A stretch of DNA of 64,000 nt from Chitinophagaceae bacterium (GTDB taxonomy: Bacteria; Bacteroidota; Bacteroidia; Chitinophagales; Chitinophagaceae). Each line of letters begins with the position of its first letter. Positions within the stretch are counted from its first letter, which is position 1. Shown one piece after another: positions 30,252-41,889 of this stretch. A program made the translations under genes and the position numbers. The notes beneath the pieces are model-generated. The model worked only from the letters and a program-made list of their open reading frames with translations. It did no database searches and was not told where the DNA came from. Where the stretch lies: contig JANYCA010000012.1 in NCBI GenBank assembly GCA_025360525.1, positions 1 through 64,000 of the forward strand, written 5' to 3'.

Positions 30252-31415
30252 TTACCCAACCTTAATTATCTCCGTTCCATTCTCAATATTTGAAATATAC
30301 ACCGATAATTCAAGCCCCGTTGCGGTTTTATATTTTGAAGCTAATATCTCTACCATTTCATTTATGGCTTCTTCTTTTACAATATTAATTGTACAGCCAC
30401 CAAAACCACCTCCCATCATTCTTGCACCCAAAACTGCCGGGTTGCTTTTTACAGCATCTACTAAAAAGTCTGCTTCCTTACAACTTACTTCATATAGCTT
30501 GCTGAGGCCTTCATGTGTAGCATACATTTTATTACCCAAACCTGCTATATCACCATTTTCAAGGTCGCTGCAGCCGTTAAGTAATCTTTGAATTTCTTCC
30601 ACCACATATTTACAACGGTTGTAAACCACTGCATCTTTTGGCTCCACATATTTATCCAGCATATCCATGGTAACATCCCTTAAGGCATTTACAGTTGGAT
30701 GTTGTTCTTTTACCCAAGCCACCCCCTGTTCACACTGCTGTCTGCGTTCATTATAAGCTGAAGATGAAAGAGAATGTTTAACATTGGTATTTAATAAAAC
30801 AATCTTGTATCCATCCAGTACAAAAGGTTTATACTCATATGCCAGGTTTCTGCAATCTAATTGTATCACATGATTCTTTTTCCCAAACATGCTGGCAAAC
30901 ATATCCATGATACCACACATTACACCCGAAAACGCATGTTCTGCTCTTTGAGCAATGCGTACCATTTCCATTCTATCAATACCCAATTCAAACAATTCAT
31001 TTAGGGCAAAAACAGTGGCACATTCTACCGCTGCTGAAGAGGAAAGACCTGCACCAATAGGAATGTCGCCATCCAGCACCAGGTTAAAGCCCCCAATGGG
31101 ATAACCGCCTTTTATTAATTGATCGGCAACGCCCAGTATATAAGTACTCCAGGAGCTGGTGGGTTTTATATCTGAAACCGCCACTTCATACGCTTCTTTA
31201 AAATCAACGGAGTAAAGATGAATGTTGGTATCGGCACTCTTACTTACTGAAACATAAATGGCCTTGTCGATGGCTGCAGGAAGCACAAACCCATCATTAT
31301 AATCTAAATGTTCGCCAATAATATTTACTCTCCCCGGAGATCGCACAATTAAGGCAGGGCTGGTTCCAAATAATTCGCCAAACTTATTAAATACTCGTTC
31401 CGCTAGTGTGTTCAT
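30252..31415 (-). CDS. galK: Galactokinase
   Basis: SPGRVNIIGEHLDYNDGFVLPAAIDKAIYV, IPIGAGLSSSAAVECATV, GARMMGGGFGGCTINIV. Confidence 0.95.
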   Translation of the reverse strand: MNTLAERVFNKFGELFGTSPALIVRSPGRVNIIGEHLDYNDGFVLPAAIDKAIYVSVSKSADTNIHLYSVDFKEAYEVAVSDIKPTSSWSTYILGVADQLIKGGYPIGGFNLVLDGDIPIGAGLSSSAAVECATVFALNELFELGIDRMEMVRIAQRAEHAFSGVMCGIMDMFASMFGKKNHVIQLDCRNLAYEYKPFVLDGYKIVLLNTNVKHSLSSSAYNERRQQCEQGVAWVKEQHPTVNALRDVTMDMLDKYVEPKDAVVYNRCKYVVEEIQRLLNGCSDLENGDIAGLGNKMYATHEGLSKLYEVSCKEADFLVDAVKSNPAVLGARMMGGGFGGCTINIVKEEAINEMVEILASKYKTATGLELSVYISNIENGTEIIKVG

Positions 31416-31657
31416 AATTGTCCTTAAAATTATTATCCAATTTTAAAAATTGTTAGATTAAAAAAAGCAGCATCAGCTTTGCTTTATAATAAATGATTAA
31501 TGACAAAAATATATCTTGTCTTTAGTATTCAGTGAGTTATTATGGTCTTTATTATTTTTTCTGGCTTACCTATGTTTTATTTTCAAAAAATTTTATGGGC
31601 AGAAATGTTTTTCTTTGAGGTGAATTTCCATTATTCATTTTTGAAACCATTTTTTGC

Positions 31658-33204
31658 TTGAACCATCGCCGCAACACTTTATTGTTGATATTGGCTGCAA
31701 CTATTATACGATTGTTAGTTGCATTTACCACAGAATTGGGTAACGATGAAGTGTATTACCGCCTCTATGCCGATCCGCCGCAAGGGAATTATTTTGACCA
31801 TCCGCCGATGGTTGGCTGGCTTATAAGGCTCACTACTTTAAATTTATGGATTGATAACGGACTAACCATCCGCCTTGGCGCCATTATTTGCGGTGCATTG
31901 GCCACCTGGCTTATGTATGTATGCGGTAAGCGCTTGTCGGGTGCCTACACCGGTTTTTAGCTGCGGCATTATATACTGCTACTATTTATGGCAGCATCAT
32001 TGCAGGCACTTTTATTTTACCCGATTCGCCACAAATGGTTTGCTGGATTGCTGCACTTTATTTATTGATAAAAATTACAGAATCCAAAATAATTACAACA
32101 AAAACCAGTAAGGACATTTTATGGTTTGGGTTAGTTACCGGCGTAGGAATGCTCTGTAAAGTTCATACTATTTTTTTATGGTTTGGGCTAGTGCTGTATG
32201 TTATTATCTATAACCGAAGCTGGCTTACAAATTGGGTTTTGTACGCAGCAGCGGGCATTACAGTGCTGTTTATTTTGCCCATCGTTATCTGGAACATTCA
32301 AAATGATTTTATCACATTTTTCTTTCATGGCAAAAGAGTTAATGTTGCCGAAGGCGGCTTGCATTTTGGAAGCTTATTTACCTTTATTGGAGGGCAAATT
32401 TTTTATTGTAACCCCATTGTATTCTTCACCATTTTATATGCGCTGTGGCACCGGCACTTTGGCATAAAACAAGCACAGAAAAAGATATTATTATTGGTGT
32501 CTTTACCCCTTATATTTATTGCCACAGGTATTTCTTTATTTAAAGACTTGCTGCCACACTGCACGGGGCCTGCATTTGCATCGCTTCTTTTGCTTTCTGC
32601 TGCTTACTTTGCCAAAATCAGAATCCCATTGTTTAAAAGACGATTGTTGCCCCTGAGTTTTTCAATAGCAAATGGTTTGTTACTGTTAATTGTTGTGGCA
32701 GGTATAGTAATTATTAATTTTTTACCGGGCACTTTAGGTAAACAGGATGAGTTAAAAAAAGGGGAAGATGATTTTACCCTCGATATGCATGGATGGAGAA
32801 AATTTGCCCCGGTATTCGACAGCATTTATCGTAGCACCCATAGTAATACCGAAGCCCTCCATCAAACAATTATTGTAACGAACAAATGGTTTCCGGCAGC
32901 ACATATTGATTTTTATGTTGGCCGCCCCCTTAAGCTGCAAACAGTGGCGGTGGGTGCAATTGAAGATATACATCAATATCACTTGCTAAACCAGCAGCGT
33001 GGTATATTGCCAGATAGCACGGAAGTATACATAATTATTCCCTCCAACTATTATTTTGATTTGCAGAAAAGCAGTATTGTAAAAAAAAGCCTGCCGCTGC
33101 ATATTGATACGATACTACAAAACCGGGGCGGCAAAGAAGCCAGGAAATTTTATGTATACCGTTTTAAAAAAGACAAGTATAATTTGCAAGATCTTTTGCA
33201 CTAA
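31658..33204 (+). pseudogene. GT39/ArnT-like glycosyltransferase (PMT_2 type) split by a -1 frameshift near 31954-31958
   Basis: Frame 1 MNHRRNTLLLILAATIIRLLVAFTTELGNDEVYYRLYADPPQGNYFDHPPMVGWLI...SGAYTGF*; continues in another frame as AALYTATIYGSIIAGTFILPDSPQMVCWIAALYLLIK.... Adding one T to the GGTTTTTAG run would restore TGFLAAALYTATIYG. Confidence 0.8.
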
Positions 33205-34250
33205 TCCTTTTTACTTCTTAATGTAAAGCCAAAAGTGGTACCAACATCTATTGCACTGCGTACATGAATTACCTGCCTGTGCGCCTCTATAATGTGTTTG
33301 CAGATTGCAAGTCCTAATCCGCTACCACCTACCTTCCTGCTTCGGGCTGTATCAGTTCTGTAAAATCGCTCAAAAATTCTTCCCAGGTGCTCTTCGGCAA
33401 TACCAGCACCATCATCGCTAATTTCTATTAATATTTTTTTACCGTCTATTTTGTAAGCGCTGGCTTCTATTAACCCGTTTTGTTTACCATATTTTATGGC
33501 GTTATCAACAAGGTTAATTAACACCTGCCTTATTTTTTCCTTATCAGCATTTACGGTTAACGGTACCTCGCAACCTTTTTTAATGGTAAGTCGTATTTGC
33601 TTTGCCTCTGCTTTTAGAGTCAAAGAATCATACACCTCTTTTACCAGGTCCTGTATTACAAAGTTTTCTGTGTAAAGTAATTGCTCGCCTCCCTCTAATC
33701 GGGAAATTTCATCCAAATCATCCACCAGGTTTACCAGTCGGTCAACATTGCGGGAAGTGCTGCTTAAAAATTTTTTATTAACGGTGGGATTTTCCAATGC
33801 CCCGTTTAATAAGGTATCAACATAGCCCTGTATAGCAAAAATGGGCGTCTTTAATTCGTGCGATAAATTTTGGAGAAACTCTTTACGATAAATTTCATTT
33901 TGCTGTAGCACTTCAATCTCTGTCCCTTTTTGCCGGGCCCATTTTTCTACATCTTCTCTTACTTCGTCGATACTTTTTTGGGGCAAAATATTTTTGTAAT
34001 AAAATTCCTCCCGTTTACTGGCTTTTGTTTGGTAAATCAGTTTGTATATCAATTTAATTTTGCGATAAACAAACTGTTGCACCATAAATAAAATTAATCC
34101 GAAAGACCCAAAAAAAACAATGAAAAAAGAGATTAGTGCTATCCAAAAAACAGGTTCAAAATAGTATATGCCAACACTGATGGGCAACGCAATAATTAAC
34201 GCAGTAGTTGCGGACAATTGTTGAGGAGATAGATTTTTCGCTGAAAACAT
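33201..34250 (-). CDS. PhoR-like sensor histidine kinase
   Basis: EFLQNLSHELKTPIFAIQGYVDTLLNGA (H-box), NLVDNAIKYGKQNG (N-box), GAGIAEEHLGRIFERFYRTDTARSRKVGGSGLGLAICKHIIEAH. Confidence 0.94.
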   Translation of the reverse strand: MFSAKNLSPQQLSATTALIIALPISVGIYYFEPVFWIALISFFIVFFGSFGLILFMVQQFVYRKIKLIYKLIYQTKASKREEFYYKNILPQKSIDEVREDVEKWARQKGTEIEVLQQNEIYRKEFLQNLSHELKTPIFAIQGYVDTLLNGALENPTVNKKFLSSTSRNVDRLVNLVDDLDEISRLEGGEQLLYTENFVIQDLVKEVYDSLTLKAEAKQIRLTIKKGCEVPLTVNADKEKIRQVLINLVDNAIKYGKQNGLIEASAYKIDGKKILIEISDDGAGIAEEHLGRIFERFYRTDTARSRKVGGSGLGLAICKHIIEAHRQVIHVRSAIDVGTTFGFTLRSKKD

Positions 34251-34320
34251 TCCGTTAAATGATAAATTAATTTTACACTAAGGTACAGCCTTCATCATTT
34301 ATCAAATGGAATAACAGCTA

Positions 34321-34995
34321 CTATATTTCAAACTTGTAACCTACACCTTTTACAGTAATAATACAATCCAAGTTTAGTTTCTGCCTGATTTTTCTGATAT
34401 GAACATCGATGGTGCGATCGCCAACAATTACCTCAGTACCCCACACCTGGTTAAGTATTTCGTTTCGTAAAAAAACCTTACTTGGCTTGGATGCAAGTAA
34501 TGCCAGCAATTCAAACTCCTTTCTTGCTAAAGTAATATCCTTGCCCTCAAAATTGATAAGATATTTTTCCCTGTCGATGGTAAGGTCTCCTAATTTTACA
34601 ACATCCTTCCCTTCTTTATTTAATCTTCTAAAAAGTGCATTCACTTTACTCATTAAAACTTTAGGGCTAATGGGCTTGGTAAGATAATCATCTGCACCCG
34701 TTTCAAGGCCACGTATTTCTGTACCCTCATCACTTAAAGCTGAAAGAAAAATAATAAGTGTTTCTTTAAAGGTAGCATCCATCCTAAGAATATTGCACAC
34801 ATCAATACCATTTTTACCAGGCATCATTATATCCAATATAATCAGGCTGGGCCTGTGCTTCTTTGCCATTTCAATAGCTTCATCGCCATTTTTGGCGGTG
34901 ATTACTTCGTAGCCTTCCTGCTGCAGATTAAACTGAATTATCTCCAGAATATCCGGCTCATCATCAGCAATTAAAATTTTTTTAACAATACTCAT
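34321..34995 (-). CDS. OmpR/PhoB-family response regulator
   Basis: ILIADDEPDILEIIQFNLQQEGYEV, LIILDIMMPGKNGIDVC, GADDYLTKPISPK, WGTEVIVGDRTIDVHIRKIRQKL. Start chosen at MSIVKKILIADD. Confidence 0.94.
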   Translation of the reverse strand: MSIVKKILIADDEPDILEIIQFNLQQEGYEVITAKNGDEAIEMAKKHRPSLIILDIMMPGKNGIDVCNILRMDATFKETLIIFLSALSDEGTEIRGLETGADDYLTKPISPKVLMSKVNALFRRLNKEGKDVVKLGDLTIDREKYLINFEGKDITLARKEFELLALLASKPSKVFLRNEILNQVWGTEVIVGDRTIDVHIRKIRQKLNLDCIITVKGVGYKFEI

Positions 34996-35171
34996 AAGAT
35001 GTTTGCGCCGCAAAAATAGTGTAACCCTTTGTCAAAGCATTGCTTTTAATAGTTCTTCAGTATTATTAAATTGTTAACCAAAAACTGTTAAAAAATACTC
35101 TTTAGCAAGTAATGGTATCACCACAATTAAAAAGCAACACATAATTTTGCCCTTCGTCAAGGTAAATTAAT

Positions 35172-37385
35172 ATGAAAAAATTTCTACCACTTATATATTT
35201 CTTTTTTTTTAGTGCTGAATTAAATGCCCAATGTGAAAAGCTAGTAATACCGGTTAACCGGGTTCGTTTTCATGACAGGATAAAAGAAGAGCAGGTAAAA
35301 TGTGATAAGGCAGACGGCAAACTTGACAGTCTTATAAAAGTGGGTAATAATGAGGAGATAAACCTGCAGGTAACAGATGCCATTAATCGGAAAATAAAAG
35401 ACATTCTTTGCTTTATTGAAACCAGCACTTCTATACCTTCCAACAACGAAAAAATACGGCAGTTAAATTATGTAGAGGAAGTAGTAAGAGTTTTCCGCAT
35501 TAACTGGAGGGCGAAAAAACTTAATCCTGCATATGCACCTCTGCTGATTGATAATTTTGAAAATATTTTAAAAGCCAACATTAATAATCAGAGCATGGTT
35601 CAATTTATAAGGGAATCTCCCTACGAAGTTGGACTTGTGACGAGTGAAATTTTTGCAACCAATCCTGGTTACGAGGATAGCAAAAAAATTTTATATCTTA
35701 AATATTGTGCTTTAAATCCAGCTAAAATATTATCTTCAATAAGGCCCTTTGCAAACGAATCTTTTGCTGACAGTCTTGTATTAGAAGCCTGTACCAATAA
35801 TCCCAAGCAATTGTATGATTATGCATCTTCCTCCTCTTCGCCAGAGGCAAAATTAATACGGCGTAATACCAGCCCAATGGTTATGGCTGTTTCTAAACTA
35901 AGCCAAACACCCAATGCACTACGTTATTATCCATTTTTAGATGATATATTAAAAGGTAAACAATCAATTGACAGCTTAAAAAAATTTGTCGATGATCGCC
36001 CTAATGGTTATGACAGTGTTGGCTATTATAAACAATTAGTAAAAACAGAAATAAGTTATTTCGAACGATTGGTAAATAAGGATACCCCTGTTGCAATGTT
36101 TGGTATCAACGGCCTAAGAGATATGTTGCAGAACAAAGCCATCAAGCATTTTATTACCCCTATTAATGAATTGCATGAGCAAAATAACCTCGCCATCAGG
36201 ATGAAAGCGATTGAGCCCCTTTCGGCAGAAGAATTATACTACATGATTGTGCTGGGTGAAAATGATATTTATACCTCCAGCTATAAACACAGTTTTGCAA
36301 GGCTGGTAACACTGCTGGGTCCCGGGCCCCGTGCAGATAAATTGCTGATGAATGTTAAAATGGATTTCTTTAAAAAGTTTGTAAAAATGTCGGCCAATTA
36401 CAACCAGTTGGATTCGTTGCTAAAGATGATGCCGCAAGATAATGCCACTACATTGATGAAGGCCTTTGTATCTAACCTCGATCAGGCTGCCAACCTGGAA
36501 GACGCTGTAGATGTAGCTGACAGCTACAGCAGCATTAATAACAAACAATTGCTGCAGAATATGCTGCAAAACGTTGAAGAAAATGAGCAACGCAGCCTGG
36601 AGCAGAACAATGGTAAAGGGAAAATAATTTATAGCTTATTAAAGACCATTTTTAAATCGGCGGATGACAACAGCATTGACCTTACCAGCCAAATTGGTAT
36701 CCCGTCTATTTATTCGCTGGATAACAAGTATTTGAGTGATGACAGCGGCCGCATTATTCAACAGGTATTTTTTTATGGAGATGACGATGGTAAAAAATTT
36801 TTTCCTGCTTTTAAAAACTCTTTTAATCCAAACGACTGGAAAATTACCACTTTTAAAGAATGGATAGAAATAAAATCGCTTAAAGGAAAAAAGGTTTGGA
36901 TTTATGCCAATCTCCCATTGGATAATGATAAAAACCTGGATGATACTGCACAAATTCATCTGATTAATTATTTAAGAAAAAAAGATTTAAGTCCAGCAGT
37001 GATCGTACACCGTGGACATAGCTATTGGCTGCCACGTACCATCTCCCGGATGAATGGAAATGCCAAAGTAATTCTGTTAGGTAGTTGCGGCGGTTACAAA
37101 AATTTAAGTGAAATATTAGAAGTTAGTCCGGATGCACATATTATATCTACCAAAGAAATTGGAAAGGGAGATATTAACAAGCCTATTATCAATTACCTGA
37201 ATCAAACATTTACATCTGGCAAGCAATTGGTGTGGAAAGAAATGTGGGCGGCCCTCACTAAAACTTTTTATGCCGACCCCAATAAAGCAATTAGAGAAAG
37301 CTGGGACGATTATATTCCTCCTTATAAAAACCTGGGCGCCATATTTATTAAGGCGTACAACAAAAAAGCAGATGGGCTTTTTTGA
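35172..37385 (+). CDS. Secreted 737-aa protein of unknown function with C-terminal candidate clan CD peptidase-like region
   Basis: Signal peptide MKKFLPLIYFFFFSAELNAQ; C-terminal AVIVHRGHSYWLPRTISRMNGNAKVILLGSCGGYKNL. Confidence 0.75.
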   Translation: MKKFLPLIYFFFFSAELNAQCEKLVIPVNRVRFHDRIKEEQVKCDKADGKLDSLIKVGNNEEINLQVTDAINRKIKDILCFIETSTSIPSNNEKIRQLNYVEEVVRVFRINWRAKKLNPAYAPLLIDNFENILKANINNQSMVQFIRESPYEVGLVTSEIFATNPGYEDSKKILYLKYCALNPAKILSSIRPFANESFADSLVLEACTNNPKQLYDYASSSSSPEAKLIRRNTSPMVMAVSKLSQTPNALRYYPFLDDILKGKQSIDSLKKFVDDRPNGYDSVGYYKQLVKTEISYFERLVNKDTPVAMFGINGLRDMLQNKAIKHFITPINELHEQNNLAIRMKAIEPLSAEELYYMIVLGENDIYTSSYKHSFARLVTLLGPGPRADKLLMNVKMDFFKKFVKMSANYNQLDSLLKMMPQDNATTLMKAFVSNLDQAANLEDAVDVADSYSSINNKQLLQNMLQNVEENEQRSLEQNNGKGKIIYSLLKTIFKSADDNSIDLTSQIGIPSIYSLDNKYLSDDSGRIIQQVFFYGDDDGKKFFPAFKNSFNPNDWKITTFKEWIEIKSLKGKKVWIYANLPLDNDKNLDDTAQIHLINYLRKKDLSPAVIVHRGHSYWLPRTISRMNGNAKVILLGSCGGYKNLSEILEVSPDAHIISTKEIGKGDINKPIINYLNQTFTSGKQLVWKEMWAALTKTFYADPNKAIRESWDDYIPPYKNLGAIFIKAYNKKADGLF

Positions 37386-37457
37386 ATTTACAAATAATAC
37401 AAAAAGGCAAAATAAATAGATAAAATAAATACCCGGCAATTACAAACTAAACCATTC

Positions 37458-39245
37458 ATGACTCAAAAAGGAACTTCAAAAAATATAGTTGATTTCTTAT
37501 TACTGCGAAGGGTATTTCATTTTGCAAAGCCGTACAAAAATAAATTTTACTGGTCTTTATTTCTAACCCTTTTCCTGGCAGTTATTTCACCACTCAGGCC
37601 GTGGCTCATTCAAATTACTATTAATACAGGCTTACAACCCAATGCCCGTTTTTGGTGGCTGCATGGGGCTGCATCGGTTATTATTGGTATTACAGTTATT
37701 CAATTATCCTTATTAATTATAGAATCTGTTTGCCGCTTTGTATTTAGCTTTTTTACCGCTTCGCTTGGGCAGAGTGTTGTAAAAGATATGAGGGTTGCCA
37801 CCTACAAAAAAGTGATTAACCTAAACCTTAGCCAATTTGATAAAACGCCCATCGGCACTCTTACCACACGTACCATTAACGATATTGAATCTATCAATGA
37901 TATTTTTAGTGATGGTCTTATTCCCATTGTTGCAGATTTATTGTCTATAGTTGCGGTGCTGGTTTACATGTTTTTTGTAGATTGGAAACTCACCCTCATT
38001 TGCCTGGTACCTTTTCCTGTATTAATAGTTGCAACTTTTTATTTTAAAGAAACAGTAAATAAATCTTTTATCCGGGTTCGCAATGCGGTTGCAGCGCTCA
38101 ATGCCTTTGTACAAGAACATATTACAGGTATGGCAATAGTACAGGCATTTGCAGCAGAAAAAAGAGAGTTTAAAAAATTCAATGATATTAACAAAGAACA
38201 CCGTAACGCCAACATCCGATCTATATTTGCCTACTCCGTTTTTTTTCCGGTGGTGGAATTGGTATTGGCTATTTCTCTCGGGTTGCTTGTGTGGTGGGCA
38301 GGCGGAAGGCAACAAACGGATGCAGCCGGAAACATTACTGCCTTTATACTTTGTCTCAACTTATTGTTTCGTCCATTAAGACTTTTGGCGGATAAATTTA
38401 ATGTGCTGCAGATGGGTATGATTGCCAGTGAAAGAGTCTTTAAAGTATTGGACAATAAAGATAGCGCCAGCAACGAAGGCACGCTTATTCCTGTTCAACT
38501 AAAAGGAGCTATTCAATTTGAAAAGGTTTGGTTTTCTTATGATGCTGTTAATTACGTATTAAAAGACATTTCGTTTCAAATTGGCGAGGGACAAACCCTT
38601 GCAATCGTCGGTAATACCGGAAGCGGTAAAACCTCCATCATCAGCCTAATTAACAGATTGTATCACATTCAAAAAGGCAGCATTCAAATAGATGGCGTTG
38701 CTATCGACCACTACGATCTGCATTACCTGCGTAGTAAAATTGCCGTTGTGTTGCAAGATGTTTTTTTGTTCAGCGGCTCCGTGTACGATAATGTAACGCT
38801 GAGGAATCCGGATATTAAAAAAGAGCAGGTAATTGAAGCCGCCAAAATGATTGGCATTCATGATTTCATTATGGAATTACCAGGTGATTACGATTATAAT
38901 GTAATGGAAAGAGGCGCCACCCTATCATTGGGCCAGCGGCAATTACTATCATTTGTAAGGGCCTTGTTGTATGACCCTGCCATTTTGATTTTGGATGAAG
39001 CTACCTCTTCCGTTGACACCGAAAGTGAACAATTAATACAACATGCCATCGAAAAATTAATTGCCGGCCGCACTTCCATTATAATAGCCCACCGCCTTAG
39101 TACCATTCGCAAAGCCAATAAAATTTTGGTATTAGATAAAGGCGAGATAAAAGAAACCGGCACGCACGATGAGTTGATACAACACCAGGGCGCTTACTAC
39201 CAATTACACAAAATGCAGTTTGAAAAACAAACTGTTATAGCCTGA
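37458..39245 (+). CDS. ABC transporter, fused permease/ATP-binding protein (MsbA-like exporter)
   Basis: Walker A VGNTGSGKTSIISLI, signature LSLGQRQLLSFVRALLYDPAILILDEATSSVD, IIAHRLSTI. Confidence 0.95.
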   Translation: MTQKGTSKNIVDFLLLRRVFHFAKPYKNKFYWSLFLTLFLAVISPLRPWLIQITINTGLQPNARFWWLHGAASVIIGITVIQLSLLIIESVCRFVFSFFTASLGQSVVKDMRVATYKKVINLNLSQFDKTPIGTLTTRTINDIESINDIFSDGLIPIVADLLSIVAVLVYMFFVDWKLTLICLVPFPVLIVATFYFKETVNKSFIRVRNAVAALNAFVQEHITGMAIVQAFAAEKREFKKFNDINKEHRNANIRSIFAYSVFFPVVELVLAISLGLLVWWAGGRQQTDAAGNITAFILCLNLLFRPLRLLADKFNVLQMGMIASERVFKVLDNKDSASNEGTLIPVQLKGAIQFEKVWFSYDAVNYVLKDISFQIGEGQTLAIVGNTGSGKTSIISLINRLYHIQKGSIQIDGVAIDHYDLHYLRSKIAVVLQDVFLFSGSVYDNVTLRNPDIKKEQVIEAAKMIGIHDFIMELPGDYDYNVMERGATLSLGQRQLLSFVRALLYDPAILILDEATSSVDTESEQLIQHAIEKLIAGRTSIIIAHRLSTIRKANKILVLDKGEIKETGTHDELIQHQGAYYQLHKMQFEKQTVIA

Positions 39246-39277
39246 TAAAATGAACCAATTTTTTGTAAATTGCCGGT

Positions 39278-39598
39278 ATGAAGATTGATGATGATAAAGA
39301 ATACATCCTAACTCCTGCGGAATTATTCCAAGCTGATCCTGATGCATGCTTCCAACAAGCAGAAACAAATTTACTAATAGATGCACTTAAGCGGTCTTAT
39401 ACCGAGAGATTTTTGATGGCAACAAAGCTCTACAAAATACGTATGATGCTTAAAAATGCCACAGTAAAACATCAACCTTTTAAAGCAAAGGTGTAAACTA
39501 CTGAGAATGTAAATATTTCTTTCCTTCAAATCAACCAACTTGATGTAACCGAATTAGAAAAAATTTTACAGTTGAGAAAAGAAATGGGTTTAGATTAA
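39278..39598 (+). pseudogene. Small hypothetical protein with in-frame TAA (39494-39496) followed by 33 further codons
   Basis: MKIDDDKEYILTPAELFQADPDACFQQAETNLLIDALKRSYTERFLMATKLYKIRMMLKNATVKHQPFKAKV*TTENVNISFLQINQLDVTELEKILQLRKEMGLD*, all in one frame. Confidence 0.4.
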
Positions 39599-39656
39599 AA
39601 AATCCTTCCGCGAAATTGATAATTTGCTTTTAACTTTTACTGCGTAACCCCTATCT

Positions 39657-41086
<1,430 letters not shown>

Positions 41087-41106
41087 TACCGGTGCACAAA
41101 ATTATT

Positions 41107-41147
41107 ACTGCATCCAAAGTACAGGACGGAGGATGCAGTAGTTTTTA
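41107..41147 (+). terminator. Terminator/attenuator-like hairpin between atpE and atpF
   Basis: ACTGCATCC-aaagtacaggacgga-GGATGCAGT followed by AGTTTTTAA; perfect 9-bp stem. Confidence 0.55.
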
Positions 41148-41210
41148 ACACTTCACACGCAGGGTGTAAGAACACCAGAAATAATACAATTTTTTTTGAA
41201 CCGGTCGTTA

Positions 41211-41252
41211 GTGCGACAATGCTGCTTCATTGGCGTCGCACTCTTGTACTGT
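41211..41252 (+). repeat. GTGCGAC...GTCGCAC repeat, copy 2
   Basis: GTGCGACaatgctgcttcattggcGTCGCACTCTTGTAC; 26-nt core GCTTCATTGGCGTCGCACTCTTnTAC also occurs at ~3668-3693. Confidence 0.65.
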
Positions 41253-41305
41253 TAACCAGCATTGAACATTTCATCATAATTATTTTTCATTTTTAAGTTT
41301 AAAAA

Positions 41306-41800
41306 ATGCAATTATTAAAACCCGATTTAGGTTTATTTATCTGGACTTTATTAGCCTTCCTGATTGTTTTCTTCTTATTAAAAAAGTTTGCATGGCCGGC
41401 AATTATTAAAGGCCTGCAAGACAGAGAGGATAATATTAATAGCTCCATTGCTACAGCAGAAAAAATAAAGCTGGAAATGGCCCAGTTAAAAAATGATCAT
41501 GAAGCATTGCTAACCAAAGCACGTGAAGAAAGATCGCTGATGCTAAAAGAAGCAAAGGATATTAAAGAAAAAATGATTAATGATGCCAAAGAGCAGGCTA
41601 AAGAAGCCGCATCAAAAATTGTTGCAGACGCACAGGCAAGCATTCATCAACAAAAAATGGCTGCAATTACCGATCTTAAAAACCAGGTTGGAAAATTGGT
41701 TATTGAAGTGAGTGAAAAAGTATTGCGCAGAGAACTCAATAACAAGCCCGATCAGGAAACATTTATTAAACAACTGGCAGAAGAGGCAAAACTTAATTAA
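41306..41800 (+). CDS. atpF: F0F1 ATP synthase subunit b
   Basis: LLKPDLGLFIWTLLAFLIVFFLLKKFAWPAIIKGLQDREDNINSSIATAEK. Confidence 0.95.
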   Translation: MQLLKPDLGLFIWTLLAFLIVFFLLKKFAWPAIIKGLQDREDNINSSIATAEKIKLEMAQLKNDHEALLTKAREERSLMLKEAKDIKEKMINDAKEQAKEAASKIVADAQASIHQQKMAAITDLKNQVGKLVIEVSEKVLRRELNNKPDQETFIKQLAEEAKLN

Positions 41801-41889
41801 CTGATAGGCTAATGATGATGCAGGTTACTTTATTCGCAAAAACCAATTACCATTATTTACCAATCAGCCCATCAGCACATTAACAAATT

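Noticed and set aside
31950-31962. Programmed ribosomal frameshift in the GT39-like gene
   Set aside because: No convincing slippery heptamer plus downstream structure, and no precedent I know in this family; mutation or sequencing error is simpler.
41801-41889. CTGATAGGCTAATGATG / CAATCAGCCCATCAGCACATTAAC pattern between atpF and atpH
   Set aside because: Low-complexity similarity to simple repeats; arms do not pair well enough to claim structure.
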